Below, piece after piece: positions 1 to 10,944 of a DNA stretch of 64,000 bases. The first letter of the stretch is position 1. Each line of letters starts with the position of its first letter. Source of the stretch: Bombyx mori (taxonomy: Eukaryota > Arthropoda > Insecta > Lepidoptera > Bombycidae); NCBI RefSeq assembly GCF_030269925.1, contig NC_085131.1, positions 3,486,001 to 3,550,000 on the forward strand, written 5' to 3'. The position numbers and the translations under genes were made by a program. The notes under the pieces were generated by a model. It saw nothing but the letters and a program-made list of their open reading frames with translations. It was not told the DNA's origin and did not search any database.

Positions 1-2716
1 AAACTGCTCGTGTCCAAATTGTGAGCGACCGGTGTCGGCAACGAGGTTCGCGCCTCACTTAGAGAAATGTATGGGTAAGGACAAGTTGCTAATACTGTTT
101 CACTGATTTATCACATGTAGTACATGTAATTCATTAAGCGGTATTATTTTAACGGTGAATTTAAGTCAAAGCGTCAACCCCATTTACTACCAGTTAGTAG
201 AATCTATTACAGTCCTATACATTTTGTAATATGATATATTTAAAATTAGAACTATGTTAGTGTTTTTGAAGATTGCATAGTAACTATTTTATTTAACATA
301 CCTAAATTATTTTATTTCTTTTTTGGATTGGATTCACAGTCTAGTAATAGTATCTAGATTGTGCACAACCATCTTTGTGTAACTGAAGACTTTATTTGCA
401 ATTTTGAGAAAAGTAGGGAGGGGTATGGCTTATGTGGTTTTAAATAGTTGAAACCTATGCAAATACCAGCACTGGTCATCTAGCAAACTACAATTGAAAT
501 ATTTAATCACCTGATGATCAGTCAAGAGCAGGGGTGGGCAAAAGCCGGCCCGCGGGCCGGATCCGGCCCTTTTGCTGATTTTATCCAGCCCGTTGAAAAA
601 TTCCGCACATAAATTTTTTTAAACTCTTTTATGAGATTTTGTTGACATCAGCATTAAAAAAGCATATGCGGTAAAAAAGCATATGCGGTATAGTCCTCTG
701 GCCCGGGAGACATTTTGAAAATTTCATTTTGGCCCGCGCTTTAAAGTATTTGCACACCCCTGATCAAGAGGATCAGATAGTTTCTTGTCAAGCCTCATGC
801 CATTCACATTGAACTAGAATATTGTTTGTCCTATCATTCCACCTGGAGTGCAAAGTAGTAATTAATTGTTTCAACTTGTATTTGTTATATTGTATATAGG
901 AATGGGTAGAAACAGTTCTCGTATCGCATCCCGCCGGATTGCCTCAAACAGTCGTGAACCTACCTCTTATGCTGGACTACTAAGTGATGATGATGATGAT
1001 GCTGACTGGGCCGGGGGCTCAATGCAAAATGAACGCCGGAAACGACGAATTAAAAACAACAATAACAGGAAACCAAATAAAATGCACAAGTATGTTGGCA
1101 CCAATTTGTTGTTTGAAATAAAGTAATTATTTCCACTATGCTGTAAGCAATATGGTACATATATTTGTTGGTTCATTCTCTTCTTTTATCTAAGTAGTGG
1201 ATCAATATAATTTCTTTGTAAAAACATTTTTGGTTAATTGAAAATAACTGAAGCCTTCCTATTCCAGAAAGTAATAAACACACAATTACAAATTCTAGAG
1301 CTATACAAATTTGTGGTCTTTCCCCTCGATTAAATTCTAGAAAGAAAACATGTTGTTCTCTCTCTCTATTAATGTAGTTTCTGATGACCAAGGACAATTG
1401 CCCAGATTCATTGGATGACTAAGGTGGATAGAGGACTTTTTATAATTACAGTGGTAACAGCAGAAATGGTCACCTGAACAATGATGCTAATGATGGCAGT
1501 ACTACCTATGAAACAATGACTGCCAATGAGAAGAAAAATCTATTATTACACAGCTGTGGTGTTGTTTCTGAACACACTAAGAAGTTTTGCACCAGGTATT
1601 TTGAGTTGTTATTTCTTCTTTTCTCCAGACAGTTGCTTTTACAAATATCTGCTATTTGGCTAAACTGACAAAGTACTTTATCCAACATCACTTTTTAGTA
1701 AGACACCTGTCTTAAACATGGTCTGCCGATGGGCTTTTCTCTCTTCTCTACAAACTTATTTTTTTTTATTGCTTAGATGGGTGGACGAGCTCATAGCCCA
1801 CCTGGTATTAAGTGGTTACTGGAGCCCATAGACATCTACAACGTAAATGCGCCACCCACCTTGAGATAAAAATTCTAAGATCTCAGTATAGTTACAACGG
1901 TTGCCCTACCCTTCAAACCGAAATGCATTACTGCTTCACGGCAGAAATAGGCAGGGCAGTGGTACCTACGCGCGCGGACTCACAAGAGGTCCTGCCACCA
2001 GTAAAAACTGAGGGTGCTGTGCAAGTTTCCCATGTTGTTCAATAATTGATCAGGTAGATCATATAGATCTTATTTGTTACATTATAATTGAGTCGTCTAT
2101 TATCAAAGGTGGCAATCTCTGCATTTGGACAAAAAAATGTTATTGATATGTCAATACAGATTGATTTTAATATAATCATCTCCTTCAAAGAATACGGTTC
2201 AAAACCTGCATTAAATAAAGGTTAATAGTTAACCTGTTATTTATCTAAGATGTCGTTCCGAAGAGTTTTGTGACTGCCAATGGAATACAAAGTCAATAAT
2301 TCGTTTTTCTGATTTACCAATCATTGTCCAAAAGTCAGATGCCGGCTTTGATAATAGTCGACTCAATTATTGTGTATCATGAGATTTCAATTTATGTAAA
2401 CAATTGAATAAGATAAACTCAATATTATCCATTCAAATTAATTTTAAATTCTGATCAAAGATATTTATTACTCAGGTCGACTCGGTGTCCCCAGCACACT
2501 GAAGAGCAACGCCGGGCCGTACGTATCAGTGTATTAGAGCCCTCAACTCCAGAGTCTCAAATGATGGGTCTAACCCCTGACGAGGCCAGCTCTCCGCCCG
2601 ATTCCAGTCCATCTTCGTCTTGTTCATCGTCGAGTCGCAAGCGCGATCGCCACCGAGCCCCACCAAAGATGAAAAACAAACGGGAAAGGAACATCTCGCC
2701 GAGCCAAAGAGAATAG
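1..2716 (+). CDS. Sgf11: SAGA-associated factor 11 (Sgf11/ATXN7L3), 5' partial
   Basis: Sgf11 is the zinc-finger subunit of the SAGA histone H2B deubiquitinase module in the nucleus, where it helps activate the Ubp8/USP22 protease. Exons are 1-74 (5' cut by the window), 900-1089, 1452-1595 and 2476-2716 with stop TAG; all introns are GT-AG and phases agree (215 codons visible). Exon 1 encodes the Sgf11 C2HC finger ([20 protein letters not shown]). Exon 2 begins [16 protein letters not shown], almost identical to animal ATXN7L3, followed by an acidic stretch and a basic stretch. Exons 3-4 encode the SCA7 domain ([14 protein letters not shown] then [14 protein letters not shown]) with its C, C, C, H ligands. 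The tail is Ser-rich then Lys/Arg-rich. Introns 1 and 3 carry a hAT MITE, a Bm1 SINE and a 275-bp TIR element. Identity is recognised from family motifs; the start codon lies upstream of the window. Confidence 0.93.
529..762. mobile_element. hAT-type MITE in Sgf11 intron 1
   Basis: The ends are inverted repeats (caggggtgggcaaa at the left; its counterpart ending cacacccctg at the right). They are flanked by 8-bp direct repeats gtcaagag/atcaagag, 7 of 8 matching, the hAT target-duplication length. The interior has no coding capacity, is rich in ggcccg motifs and contains a short duplicated 'gcatatgcggtaaaaaa' unit. Confidence 0.8.
1759..2003 (-). mobile_element. Bm1 SINE in Sgf11 intron 3
   Basis: The copy is antisense: a T-run followed by attgcttagatgggtgg, and the body ends at cctgccaccagt. 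It lacks the tRNA-derived head. It lies wholly inside intron 3. Confidence 0.9.
2090..2364. mobile_element. 275-bp TIR element (MITE), copy 1
   Basis: The termini gagtcgtctattatcaaa and, inverted, gagtcgactattatcaaa form an 18-bp TIR with one mismatch. The flanks are aatt on both sides, a possible 4-bp target duplication. It has no ORF. A second copy over 90 percent identical by eye sits at 48336-48611 inside another gene's intron. The superfamily is not assigned. Confidence 0.8.
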
Positions 2717-3742
2717 AGTTTACACAAGATCCTGCTCAGATGATTGGCACGGAACTTTTGGAAGGCTGAGCTGGTGATTGATAAAAAGTGAACTGGTGTT
2801 TTTTTTTTGTGTGATACATTTCAGGATAACGTACTACTTGTTCAAGTGATCTAAAATACTTAGTTCTGTGATGAGACATTTCTAACAAAGTAAAAAGATG
2901 ATTTGAGATGTTGTTCTGTTACATTATAACTAAGTCTGGTGTTTCGATTGTGACTGTCGATGGATCTCATTATTTCAACGAAATTAGTTATCAGTACTTC
3001 CTTTGATATTGTTTTTTTTTTTTAATGTACTGTAGTATGAGAGTAAGAAATTGCATGAAGCATTTATTATTTTAAAAGTAAAACAAGCGTTCTACATATT
3101 ATTATATAAGACCTACATGTGCACTTTTCTTTGTACAATAAATAGATAAGAGTGCTTAGAGTTAGAGCAAAGAATTAAAAATATAAAAAAAATTGAAAAT
3201 ATAATCATAAATGCCAATATAATGTTGATAATAAAACTATATCATTATAAACAATATTTGGTTAATGTGAGTATTTTATGGATGTTTGTGAGAATATTGC
3301 CATATGTAATTATTAGATGTTAGATGTATGTCATTTAATACCACAATCTGCATCAATCAAATGTCTGAAGTATCTTCATTTGGAATTCAGAACATATTGA
3401 AAAGATATCTAATAATTCATATTATTATACACATAAATATTGAAAAATTAAAAGGTTGAAATAATTTGTCGTGAAATTCGCATTTGATTGAAAGCAGGTG
3501 AAAGTGTGCTATTATTTAAAAAAAAAACAATTATCACCATACTTCAACAAAAACAATGATCATCTTGCCTCAAGGTTTCCTGTATTATGGGAACAAAAGA
3601 CTTAATATACCTTTCAATACAATTATATTGTATATATAATAAGTATTAAGAGCCAAGAAACCTGTTCATCAAATGAATTTTTATCAAGTGCTTCTCACAG
3701 TATTGAACTTACGACCTTTGGCCCTGCAGCCACCGAGTCATT
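2717..3742 (+). other. Sgf11 3' UTR and AT-rich intergenic DNA
   Basis: No further coding sequence is visible. The first part should be the Sgf11 3' UTR, ending after the AATAAA at 3137. The rest is AT-rich sequence with no recognised repeat. Confidence 0.5.
3137..3142 (+). terminator. Candidate Sgf11 polyadenylation signal
   Basis: This is the first canonical AATAAA downstream of the Sgf11 stop, about 420 nt after it. A second one follows near 3230. No transcript evidence is available. Confidence 0.4.
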
Positions 3743-3961
3743 ATATCGAGGGGTGAAAGGCTTAAGCGATATTTCGCTTATAACGCGACATTTATTTTTG
3801 TTTGGGTATTAGCATCAAAAATTTGATATTTTTACTTGAACTTCAACTAAGTTTACTCCGTTCAAATAGGTAAAGAAGTTTATTTTGTTATGGTATTTTT
3901 TCAAAATTTTAAACCCCCAATGGCTTTTTCTCCTACCGACGCCGAAAGTTCGGTTTTCGTC

Positions 3962-4198
3962 CCGTTGTACAGGGAAGAAAGTGTAACTTTTCCTCCCGCT
4001 GTACAGGGAAGAAAGTGTAAATTTTCCTCCTGCTGTACAGGGAAGAAATGTTACTTTTCCTCCCGCTGTACAGGGAAGAAAGTGTAACCTTTCCTCCCGC
4101 TGTACAGGGAAGAAAGTGTAACTTTTCCTCCCGCTGTACAGGGAAGAAAGTGTAACTTTGCCTCCCGTTGTACAGGGAAGAAAGTGTCACTTTTTCTC
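3962..4198 (+). repeat. 33-bp minisatellite, about seven units
   Basis: The unit is built around 'tgtacagggaagaaagtgta' followed by acttttcctcccgc and is repeated about seven times with a few substitutions and one small indel. It creates open frames on both strands that I regard as spurious. Confidence 0.9.
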
Positions 4199-4515
4199 CC
4201 TGGGTACAAGTGCGCATGCGCGTTAGTGTACGTCTGCTCTCACGCACCTAAAATTCTCGGCCATTGTTGTGATCGGGTTATTTGCAATATTGTGTTTAGT
4301 GTAAAAGTAAAATAAACAAAAGGCAATAAAATTTAATAGTGAAGTTTTAAACAAAGATGAGTTCATCAGACAGTTCTTATTCAATTAGTAGTAGTTCATT
4401 TAAAAATTAAAAAACAATTTTTTTTTTTTCTGAGTATGGGGGGGGCTCCACCCCCCTAACCCCCGGGCTTCGTCCCCGTACTCCACTAACTTTCGGCCTG
4501 GTAGGAGAAAAAATA

Positions 4516-4645
4516 GTATGTGCACCGCGGGACAAAAGTTGGACATTTCTTCCCGGGTGTTTTTTTTACCTTTAATTTAAAAGGTTAATTTTACACGCGG
4601 GAGGAAATGTCCAACTTTTCTCCCTTGGTGCACAATGTACCATAC
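4516..4645. repeat. Imperfect inverted repeat inside the TIR element
   Basis: The left arm 'gtatgtgcaccgcgggac' continuing into aaaagttggacatttc is matched, inverted, by the right arm ending at gtaccatac. The arms are about 45-50 bp with small indels around an AT-rich centre. Confidence 0.75.
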
Positions 4646-4699
4646 TGTAGAGTTGCAAAAATTTCGCTTAAGCCAAACGGTCTTCCACCCCTCGATATA

Positions 4700-5762
4700 C
4701 AAATAGACAATGACGAAACATTTCAGTAACTTTTCCCCTTTTTTTTGTAACTGATTTTTTCCACCTTGGAATCATGAATTATTTTGGTAGTACAGGAAAT
4801 TCCAGTTTGGGGCCAGATGATGGTGTGTAATAAAACCAATATTGGTTATTTAAGTTAGCCCTTTGCTAGGGTGACATTGAGGGAGGTAATTAAACATTGC
4901 TAACAGTAATTATATTGTTAATATTAGGTCTCTGTCATTTGCATTCTTTCATTCTCACTAGGTTATTGTTGGGGTCCCAGAGATCAGTTTACAGCGGGCT
5001 CTATCCGTTAAGTAATATCAGAAATTTAGTCTGTTAGTTGACTGATTACTTTAGGATCCTCAATATTTGTTTTTTATGTATTATTCTTTGTGTATTGTCT
5101 TCAGTGATATGTGTGTTAGTCGGATAGGTACTGCAGTATGTTCTGAAACTACATGTCTAGTTGCATGAACATTTTTTTGGTTTTTTTTTGGAATAGGTAT
5201 CTTTTGTATTATTCGAATTCCTTGTACTGTTCAAACGAAGAAACCTTCCTCCAGAAGTCGCAAGGCTAAGCTTTTTTTCGTTTTTTCTCTTACATAAACT
5301 GGTGACCAAGTCGTATCTGGTGCCCAAACACAATAGCCATACACCGTACAATAGCCTTATTCTGTCCTAAAACGACATCTGCTACGTGTTCTCTATTGAA
5401 TCGAATATTTTAAAAGGTATTTAATTTTTAAAATCCGTAAATCATGATCATTTATCATCGAAAATGTATTTTGAACATCTACAGATATGAAGGAACAATT
5501 TCTTGTACACCACTGCTACAGTACCAGCTTGCGACAGCATATTTTATTTGGTGTAGTGTAATGGTCCGCCGGTGTATGAGGCGGCCAGTCCGGCAAACTC
5601 GTTTCGATGAAATGTTGTCAGACGGCTTTGGACTAACCGCTGGCCCGTAATCCTCAGTAATGGGGACCAAGCTTTCTATCATTCCTTGTAGGATCTGAGA
5701 GGATGTAAACCTCTTAAAAAAAATAACCCAATCTCAAGTTTTGGCGCCCGGCGATGAGATGA
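4700..5762. other. Non-coding; includes probable LINE 5' leader
   Basis: No gene is recognised. The GC-rich part from about 5560 to 5762 is probably the leader of the LINE-like ORF that starts at 5763; the rest is AT-rich without an identifiable feature. Confidence 0.35.
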
Positions 5763-8144
5763 ATGGCTGGAGGGAATCCAGTCCCGAGGGCGTCTCTCGG
5801 GGACCACACCCCTCAAAAAAGGAATATCATTATGAATTACGTCAGTTCGGGAAAAGAATTACCCCAGGAGGGTACCGACCGCTCAGCGGCTGGAGAATCC
5901 CTCCGTGCTTCGGCACGCTGCCCCGCGTATTCTGGGGGGGGCACCAACTGCCAAGAGGGCTTAGGGGGCGGCAGCGCGGGCCGCGAGATTACTAGGACAT
6001 CATCGGACGTCCCTACCGTCGCAAAATCGCAAAAAAACAGCACGCTTTCGATGTGTTCGAGGAGCAGGAGCTCTGCAAGTAAACCGGAGTTAATGGAAAA
6101 TGAAGTGCACGCGAACGGTGGCAAATCTCTTCGCAGGCAGCGGTCTGCCTCCTGGCCTCCATCTGCGTCGAAATTCAATCCATCAGAGTTTTGGATCGAG
6201 AGGATGCTTCGCATTAGTCGTTCTATCTCAGTTGAGTCTTGCCCAGAACCATCAGAACACAACGACTCATATGCAAAAATGGCTTCAACAGCCTTCGTAG
6301 TCGAACAAGTATTGGAACACTCGCCGGACCTTGAGGATATTTATGCGAAGGGTCTTGAGGTCAGCGTGACCGCCATCAGGGGGTTAAGGTCAGTTTTATT
6401 AACGAAAGATGTGGAAGATCGGAAAAAGCCCTGTCAGACAGGAAAACAGCAGTTGCAGACAGAGAAACAGTTGGAGATAGAAAGACAGCTTTTGGAGATA
6501 CAAAAACAGTTGCAGGCAGAAGAACATTTACAGACAGAAAAACAGCAGTCGCAGACAGAAAAACAGTTGCAGGCAGAAAATGAAGAGTTGCAGAAAAAAA
6601 ATCGACAGTTGCAACAGGAAAAGGAATGGTTACTAGCGGAAATAGCGGCTGCTCGAAAGAAGGTGCAACAAATAAATTCCCTCTTCGTGGAACCGGCCGT
6701 CTGTCCCACGGAAACTGCCACGCTACCTCCACTGCCACTCCAGCAGTTGAACGTTAATGGACTCTCGCGTGCATTCATACATGAATTCGACATAAGGCTC
6801 ACAGAGCTTGAGAAAAAAATGGACGCCAGGGACAAGCTGCTTATGCCGACTGATGCTACGGTTTCGAAACCCGTAGCCACCGCAGTTGCGCCCGATATAG
6901 CACCAGGCCAAAGTCAGGTATTCGCTACAACCTCGACACAAGCATATCCTACTCCATCGCCGTCCGCAAGAGTAAATCGCCCGGATTTAGCACCGGGCCA
7001 AAGTCAGGTAGCCGCTACAACCTCGACACAAGCATATCCTACTCCATCGCCGTCCGCAAGAGTAAATCGCCCGGATTTAGCACCGGGCCAAAGTCAGGTA
7101 GCCGCTACAACCTCGACACAAGCATATCCTACTCCATCGCCGTCCGCAAGAGTAAATCGCCCGGATTTAGCACCGGGCCAAAGTCAGTTAGCCGCTACAA
7201 CCTCGACAAAAGCATATCCTACTCCATCGCTGTCCGCAAGAGTAAATCGCCCGGATTTAGCACCGGGCCAAAGTCAGGTAGCCGCTACAACCTCGACACA
7301 AGCATATCCTACTCCATCGCCGTCCGCAAGAGTAAATCGCCCTTATTTAGCACCGGGCCAAAATCAGGTAGCCGCTACAACCTCGACAAAAGCATATCCT
7401 ACTCCATCGCCGTCCGCAAGAGTAAATCGCCCGGATTTAGCACCGGGCCAAAGTCAGGTAGCCGCTACAACCTCGACACAAGCATATCCTACTCCATCGC
7501 CGTCCGCAAGAGTAAATCGCCCGGATTTAGCACCGGGCCAAAGTCAGGTAGCCGCTACAACCTCCACACAAGCATATCCTACTCCATCGCCGTCCGCAAG
7601 AGTAAATCGCCCGGATTTAGCACCGGTCCAAAGTCAGGTAGCCGCTACAACCTCGACACAAGCATATCCTACTCCATCGCCGTCCGCAAGAGTAAATCCG
7701 GGCAGGCACAGAACCTCAAAAGCAGCAGCTCGACGGAAGCCCCGTTCACTCACAATAACGCTGACTGGTGACGATATTCCTGAAACCTTAAAGATGGCCA
7801 CAGCAGCGGCTGGAGAGTTCGCCGCTGGGAACGAAGATTTTCTAATGGAAGCCTCTATAGTGGCGGCATGGTGCTTTCCAAAACCGGCACAGGTTAAGTT
7901 ATTCCGTTGTCTTCGACCTCCCAAGAAGCAGCCACACTGGTGGACCCCAGAAATCGCGAAACTTCGCACAGAGTGCATAAAGGCGAAACGTCAGTACACT
8001 AGGCACCGTCGTCGCCAACCAAACAACGAAACGTCTGAGGTGGGAGCACAGCTGCACGCCACCTATCGCGAAAAACAGAAGGCCATGCAGCTAGCCATTA
8101 AGAAATCTAAGGCCCAAACTATGGAAGTTCCTGTGACAACGTAG
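5763..8144 (+). CDS. Chimeric non-LTR retrotransposon ORF (R1-clade-like)
   Basis: This is an uninterrupted 793-codon frame. Residues 1-220 are basic and Ser-rich, in the style of R1-clade ORF1 (gag-like) proteins. Residues about 220-305 are a Gln/Glu/Lys coiled coil built on repeated QLQTEKQ-like heptads. Residues about 377-645 are nine 30-aa repeats (Ala/Thr/Pro/Ser-rich). The C-terminal 150 residues (HWWTPEIAKLRTECIKAKRQ, then a region ending in AIKKSKA) resemble the linker between endonuclease and reverse transcriptase of R1-clade ORF2. No CCHC knuckles, endonuclease or RT domain is present, so ORF1 appears joined to an ORF2 internal piece by deletion. A start is also possible in an overlapping frame at 5741; I chose 5763 because that frame stays open. 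It could be a non-autonomous element or a derived host ORF. Confidence 0.6.
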   Translation: MAGGNPVPRASLGDHTPQKRNIIMNYVSSGKELPQEGTDRSAAGESLRASARCPAYSGGGTNCQEGLGGGSAGREITRTSSDVPTVAKSQKNSTLSMCSRSRSSASKPELMENEVHANGGKSLRRQRSASWPPSASKFNPSEFWIERMLRISRSISVESCPEPSEHNDSYAKMASTAFVVEQVLEHSPDLEDIYAKGLEVSVTAIRGLRSVLLTKDVEDRKKPCQTGKQQLQTEKQLEIERQLLEIQKQLQAEEHLQTEKQQSQTEKQLQAENEELQKKNRQLQQEKEWLLAEIAAARKKVQQINSLFVEPAVCPTETATLPPLPLQQLNVNGLSRAFIHEFDIRLTELEKKMDARDKLLMPTDATVSKPVATAVAPDIAPGQSQVFATTSTQAYPTPSPSARVNRPDLAPGQSQVAATTSTQAYPTPSPSARVNRPDLAPGQSQVAATTSTQAYPTPSPSARVNRPDLAPGQSQLAATTSTKAYPTPSLSARVNRPDLAPGQSQVAATTSTQAYPTPSPSARVNRPYLAPGQNQVAATTSTKAYPTPSPSARVNRPDLAPGQSQVAATTSTQAYPTPSPSARVNRPDLAPGQSQVAATTSTQAYPTPSPSARVNRPDLAPVQSQVAATTSTQAYPTPSPSARVNPGRHRTSKAAARRKPRSLTITLTGDDIPETLKMATAAAGEFAAGNEDFLMEASIVAAWCFPKPAQVKLFRCLRPPKKQPHWWTPEIAKLRTECIKAKRQYTRHRRRQPNNETSEVGAQLHATYREKQKAMQLAIKKSKAQTMEVPVTT
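6892..7698 (+). repeat. Nine 90-bp in-frame tandem repeats
   Basis: Units of exactly 90 bp encode DLAPGQSQVAATTSTQAYPT plus PSPSARVNRP. They differ by a few substitutions only, third positions included, so the array is young or homogenised. The first unit is the most divergent. Confidence 0.95.
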
Positions 8145-8737
8145 ACTTGTAGGGTCGTTGGTATAATAATAACACGTCTTAGGAGCCAACCTGGGTGGCT
8201 GAGCGAAAATATAGTACTGGCCTTTTTCACAAAATTAAGAGAAATCAGCCAATCTCCATATGTGCTAGTCGCCGCCAAATTTTTGTAGCTCTTTAAAAAC
8301 AATCGGAAACAGAGTTTGCATTATTAAAGTTAAAACGAAGGCCCGACCCTGCATCGGTCAGAAACTACTATCGTTACATAAACAAATACAATGATTTTAT
8401 GCGTAAATGAAAAATATCCATAATAATAAAATAAAATAAAAACATTGCTATGCTTTATTAATGACAATGTTCGTAGATAATTAAGATTATCTTATTGTAC
8501 TGATAATTTTACTGTAAAACCTGCCTTTGTTATGTATAAAACGATATATTTCACACTTATAAAACAAAAAGAAGTAATTTGTAAGGTCTAAAATTATTGA
8601 TATAGATGGTCTTCAAATATTTCGCTTCAATAATCCTCAATGAAGTTAGATAATTCAATATGTAACCATAACCTTAACCACTCTCAATTAGAAATTCAAA
8701 GCATTTAATTGTTCAAAAATATATGTAAAAATTTTAT
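8145..8737. other. Probable LINE 3' remnant and AT-rich DNA
   Basis: Directly after the LINE-like stop there are about 200 bp of mixed composition that may be the element's 3' end. The rest is AT-rich with no recognised feature. Confidence 0.3.
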
Positions 8738-8985
8738 TATGTCAAAGGGTAAAAAAGTTATTTGGTTTAATACGCGACATTTATCTTTGTAATGAAATGT
8801 CAGTCTTATTCGGTATTTGCATCAACAGTTTGATGTTTTCAATTGAATTTCAATGTAGTTTAAATAGTACTCTATTTAAATAGCTGAAGAAGTTTTTTTG
8901 TTGACACTTTTTCCAAATTATAAACTTTAAATGTAATAGTCCTGTAAAGTCGCTTAAACCAAATTCACCTTCCACCCCTTGATAT
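8738..8985. mobile_element. Short relative of the 3.7-kb TIR element
   Basis: The right end ccaccccttgatat is the degenerate inverse of the left end atgtcaaagggt. The interior shares taatacgcgacatttat and an aagaagtttttttgtt segment with the 957-bp element. It lacks the minisatellite. Confidence 0.65.
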
Positions 8986-9117
8986 GTATAATATTGGTGT
9001 GTCATCCGTGATTTAAATAAATTCATGTAGTTTCATGTTGGAGTTTTATTTTTATTGTCCGCGTGTTCGTGTCAGGCAGGGATTGACCGGACTAATAACG
9101 AAATAAAGGTCTGCTTT

Positions 9118-9162
9118 GCAACAGAAATGGCTAAGACGGTGGTACCTACCCGTGCGGGCTTT
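9118..9162 (-). mobile_element. Bm1 SINE fragment, degenerate
   Basis: A short stretch matching the middle of antisense Bm1 (aacagaaatggctaagacgg, then tggtacctacccgtgcgg). Confidence 0.5.
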
Positions 9163-10674
9163 ACTAATAGATTGATTGCCACCAATTAAGTTTTAGTACA
9201 AGCAGTTTTATAACTTCCAGACGCTCCAAGTCCCAGCTCGTATAATATAAACCATGCATTAGAAAAATAAGAACAATTAAAAGAATAAAACATTTTATTC
9301 GCATACATAATAACTGCATCAAAATATTTACATTAATAATTAAAGATATCACATAAAACACTTCACAATGTAAATTAAGCGATGATATTAAAATGTAAGT
9401 ACTAAAAAACAAATTCGTTCATTCAAATTTCAAACATAGATCTTTGGAATGGGAGAGAAATTAGATATTAGAAGAAAATTTAAGAAATGTTAGTATTATA
9501 TTTTAAAATAGTTTAAAACAATTTAGAAAAAGAAAACATTACAAGTCCGCGTTGCCAGACAACAACCAAAAATTAATTGCTAAAAAATAATTTTGATAAA
9601 TCATAATAAAACATTCATTGCCTGCTCTCTCTGTGGTCATGATAAAAACAAGGGTCTTGATAAATTTGTGCAATCAATTAAACATTATTGCGTTCATAAA
9701 ATTCACTAGAATTTTTATATTGTAACGATATAATATATTCAAACCACAATCGAAGCAAAAAAAAAAACAATATAGATACTTGTATTTTATGTTACGATCT
9801 CGATTTCTTTACATATTCATCGAACCAGCAATGATATCTCTTATAAGAATTGCTTATCTAGAACTACTGTGAATAATATAATGGAAATGTATAAATCTAT
9901 TAAGTCAGGTGTTAATAATGTATTAATAAAAAAACATTTTAATTCAAGTTTAAATGATTTGTGCTTTCACTTCAAAATATGTTTTGATCTTGACAAGTTG
10001 CCAATCCCTATATTGTACATTAAAGTTTCGAAATCCAATCGTGGCATTGTGATCACTAAAAATGCTTAAGTAATTATGTTATATGAAAAAAATACTCAAA
10101 AGACCTACTTTAATAGATGTGAAAACAAAAAAAATTATTATATATGACAATATTATTTAATTTTACAATACTTATTGCTTTTAGTTGCGAATCATTTGAA
10201 TACTTTTGGATAAATACGAATCAAGTAAAATGTAGTTACTGTGTATATCTCTACACTGGGTTGGCACGAAAATGTCGCACAACGGAAACATTTTTTTTTT
10301 AACAGGAAATAATTTTACCAACGTTTATATCGACAGCACAGCCTTAAGGTCGATTATCCATGATCATATTTTTAAATTACACTTTTTAAGGAACTGTAAT
10401 TAGGATAATTTTTTTCTAAACAATTTGCTATTCTAGATTATAATTATTTTTCGCGGTTATCACGCGACAAGACAGACTATCGTAGTAATCCGAGTAAAAG
10501 CGATATTTTTTTTATATAGGTCCCGCATTTTGCTCCTGATGTAGAGATTTCTTTATTCGATCGAATTAAACTAATTAATTAACTTGGGCTTGTTAAACAA
10601 AAAACTGCATTAATTACTTATTTAAAAAAAAATACTGCTCTTCCGTTGTTTGGTCGGTCGATATGATTGATATC
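9163..10674. other. AT-rich DNA, nothing recognised
   Basis: Only short open frames without similarity to known families are present. The sequence lies between the convergent Sgf11 and AdSS genes. Confidence 0.4.
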
Positions 10675-10680
10675 TTTATT
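10675..10680 (-). terminator. Candidate AdSS polyadenylation signal
   Basis: AATAAA on the minus strand about 510 nt past the AdSS stop. Another lies at 10552-10557. It is assigned by position only. Confidence 0.35.
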
Positions 10681-10944
10681 CGAGTTTGTAAGTGACATAA
10701 TTTAATTGTACTTCGCATTTCAAAATTACTTTTTCTTAAGCGAGAAAAATGGATGACAATTTTTTCTACATACAAAGGATATTTCATATTTTTCTTCCTT
10801 TCAAAAAATAATGTATGTTTTAGCCTTTTAGATCTCTTAGTAATATTTTCACGCTCTTTATCTTCGGATTCGTCGTACCCTGAGTCTACAAGATATTTTA
10901 GCGCCTTAGTAACAGAAGTCGACGTACTTACTTTAAAGCGCCGC

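Larger units (their letters stand above)
3743..4699. mobile_element. 957-bp TIR element carrying a minisatellite
   Basis: The outer ends are inverted copies of atatcgaggggtg, followed inward by the related gcttaagcg motif on each side. A second pair of inverted arms lies inside (tttctcctaccgacgccgaaag near 3926 and its counterpart near 4490-4512). The core holds a 33-bp tandem array, a segment resembling a gene leader with a 17-codon Ser-rich ORF (ATG about 4356), and a further inverted repeat. Shorter relatives with the same ends occur at 8738-8985 and 40786-40953. No transposase is present, so it is non-autonomous. Confidence 0.75.

Noticed and set aside
3933..4247. 104-aa minus-strand and 65-aa plus-strand open frames
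   Set aside because: They are translations of the 33-bp minisatellite and have no independent support.
5741..5995. Overlapping 84-aa plus-strand frame
   Set aside because: It stops early while the 5763 frame runs for 793 codons; kept only as an alternative initiation context.
6376..6941. Several minus-strand frames of 72-148 aa
   Set aside because: Shadows of the coiled-coil region of the plus-strand LINE-like ORF; composition follows the repeats.
9869..10069. 66-aa plus-strand frame
   Set aside because: AT-rich chance frame with no recognised motif or splice context.
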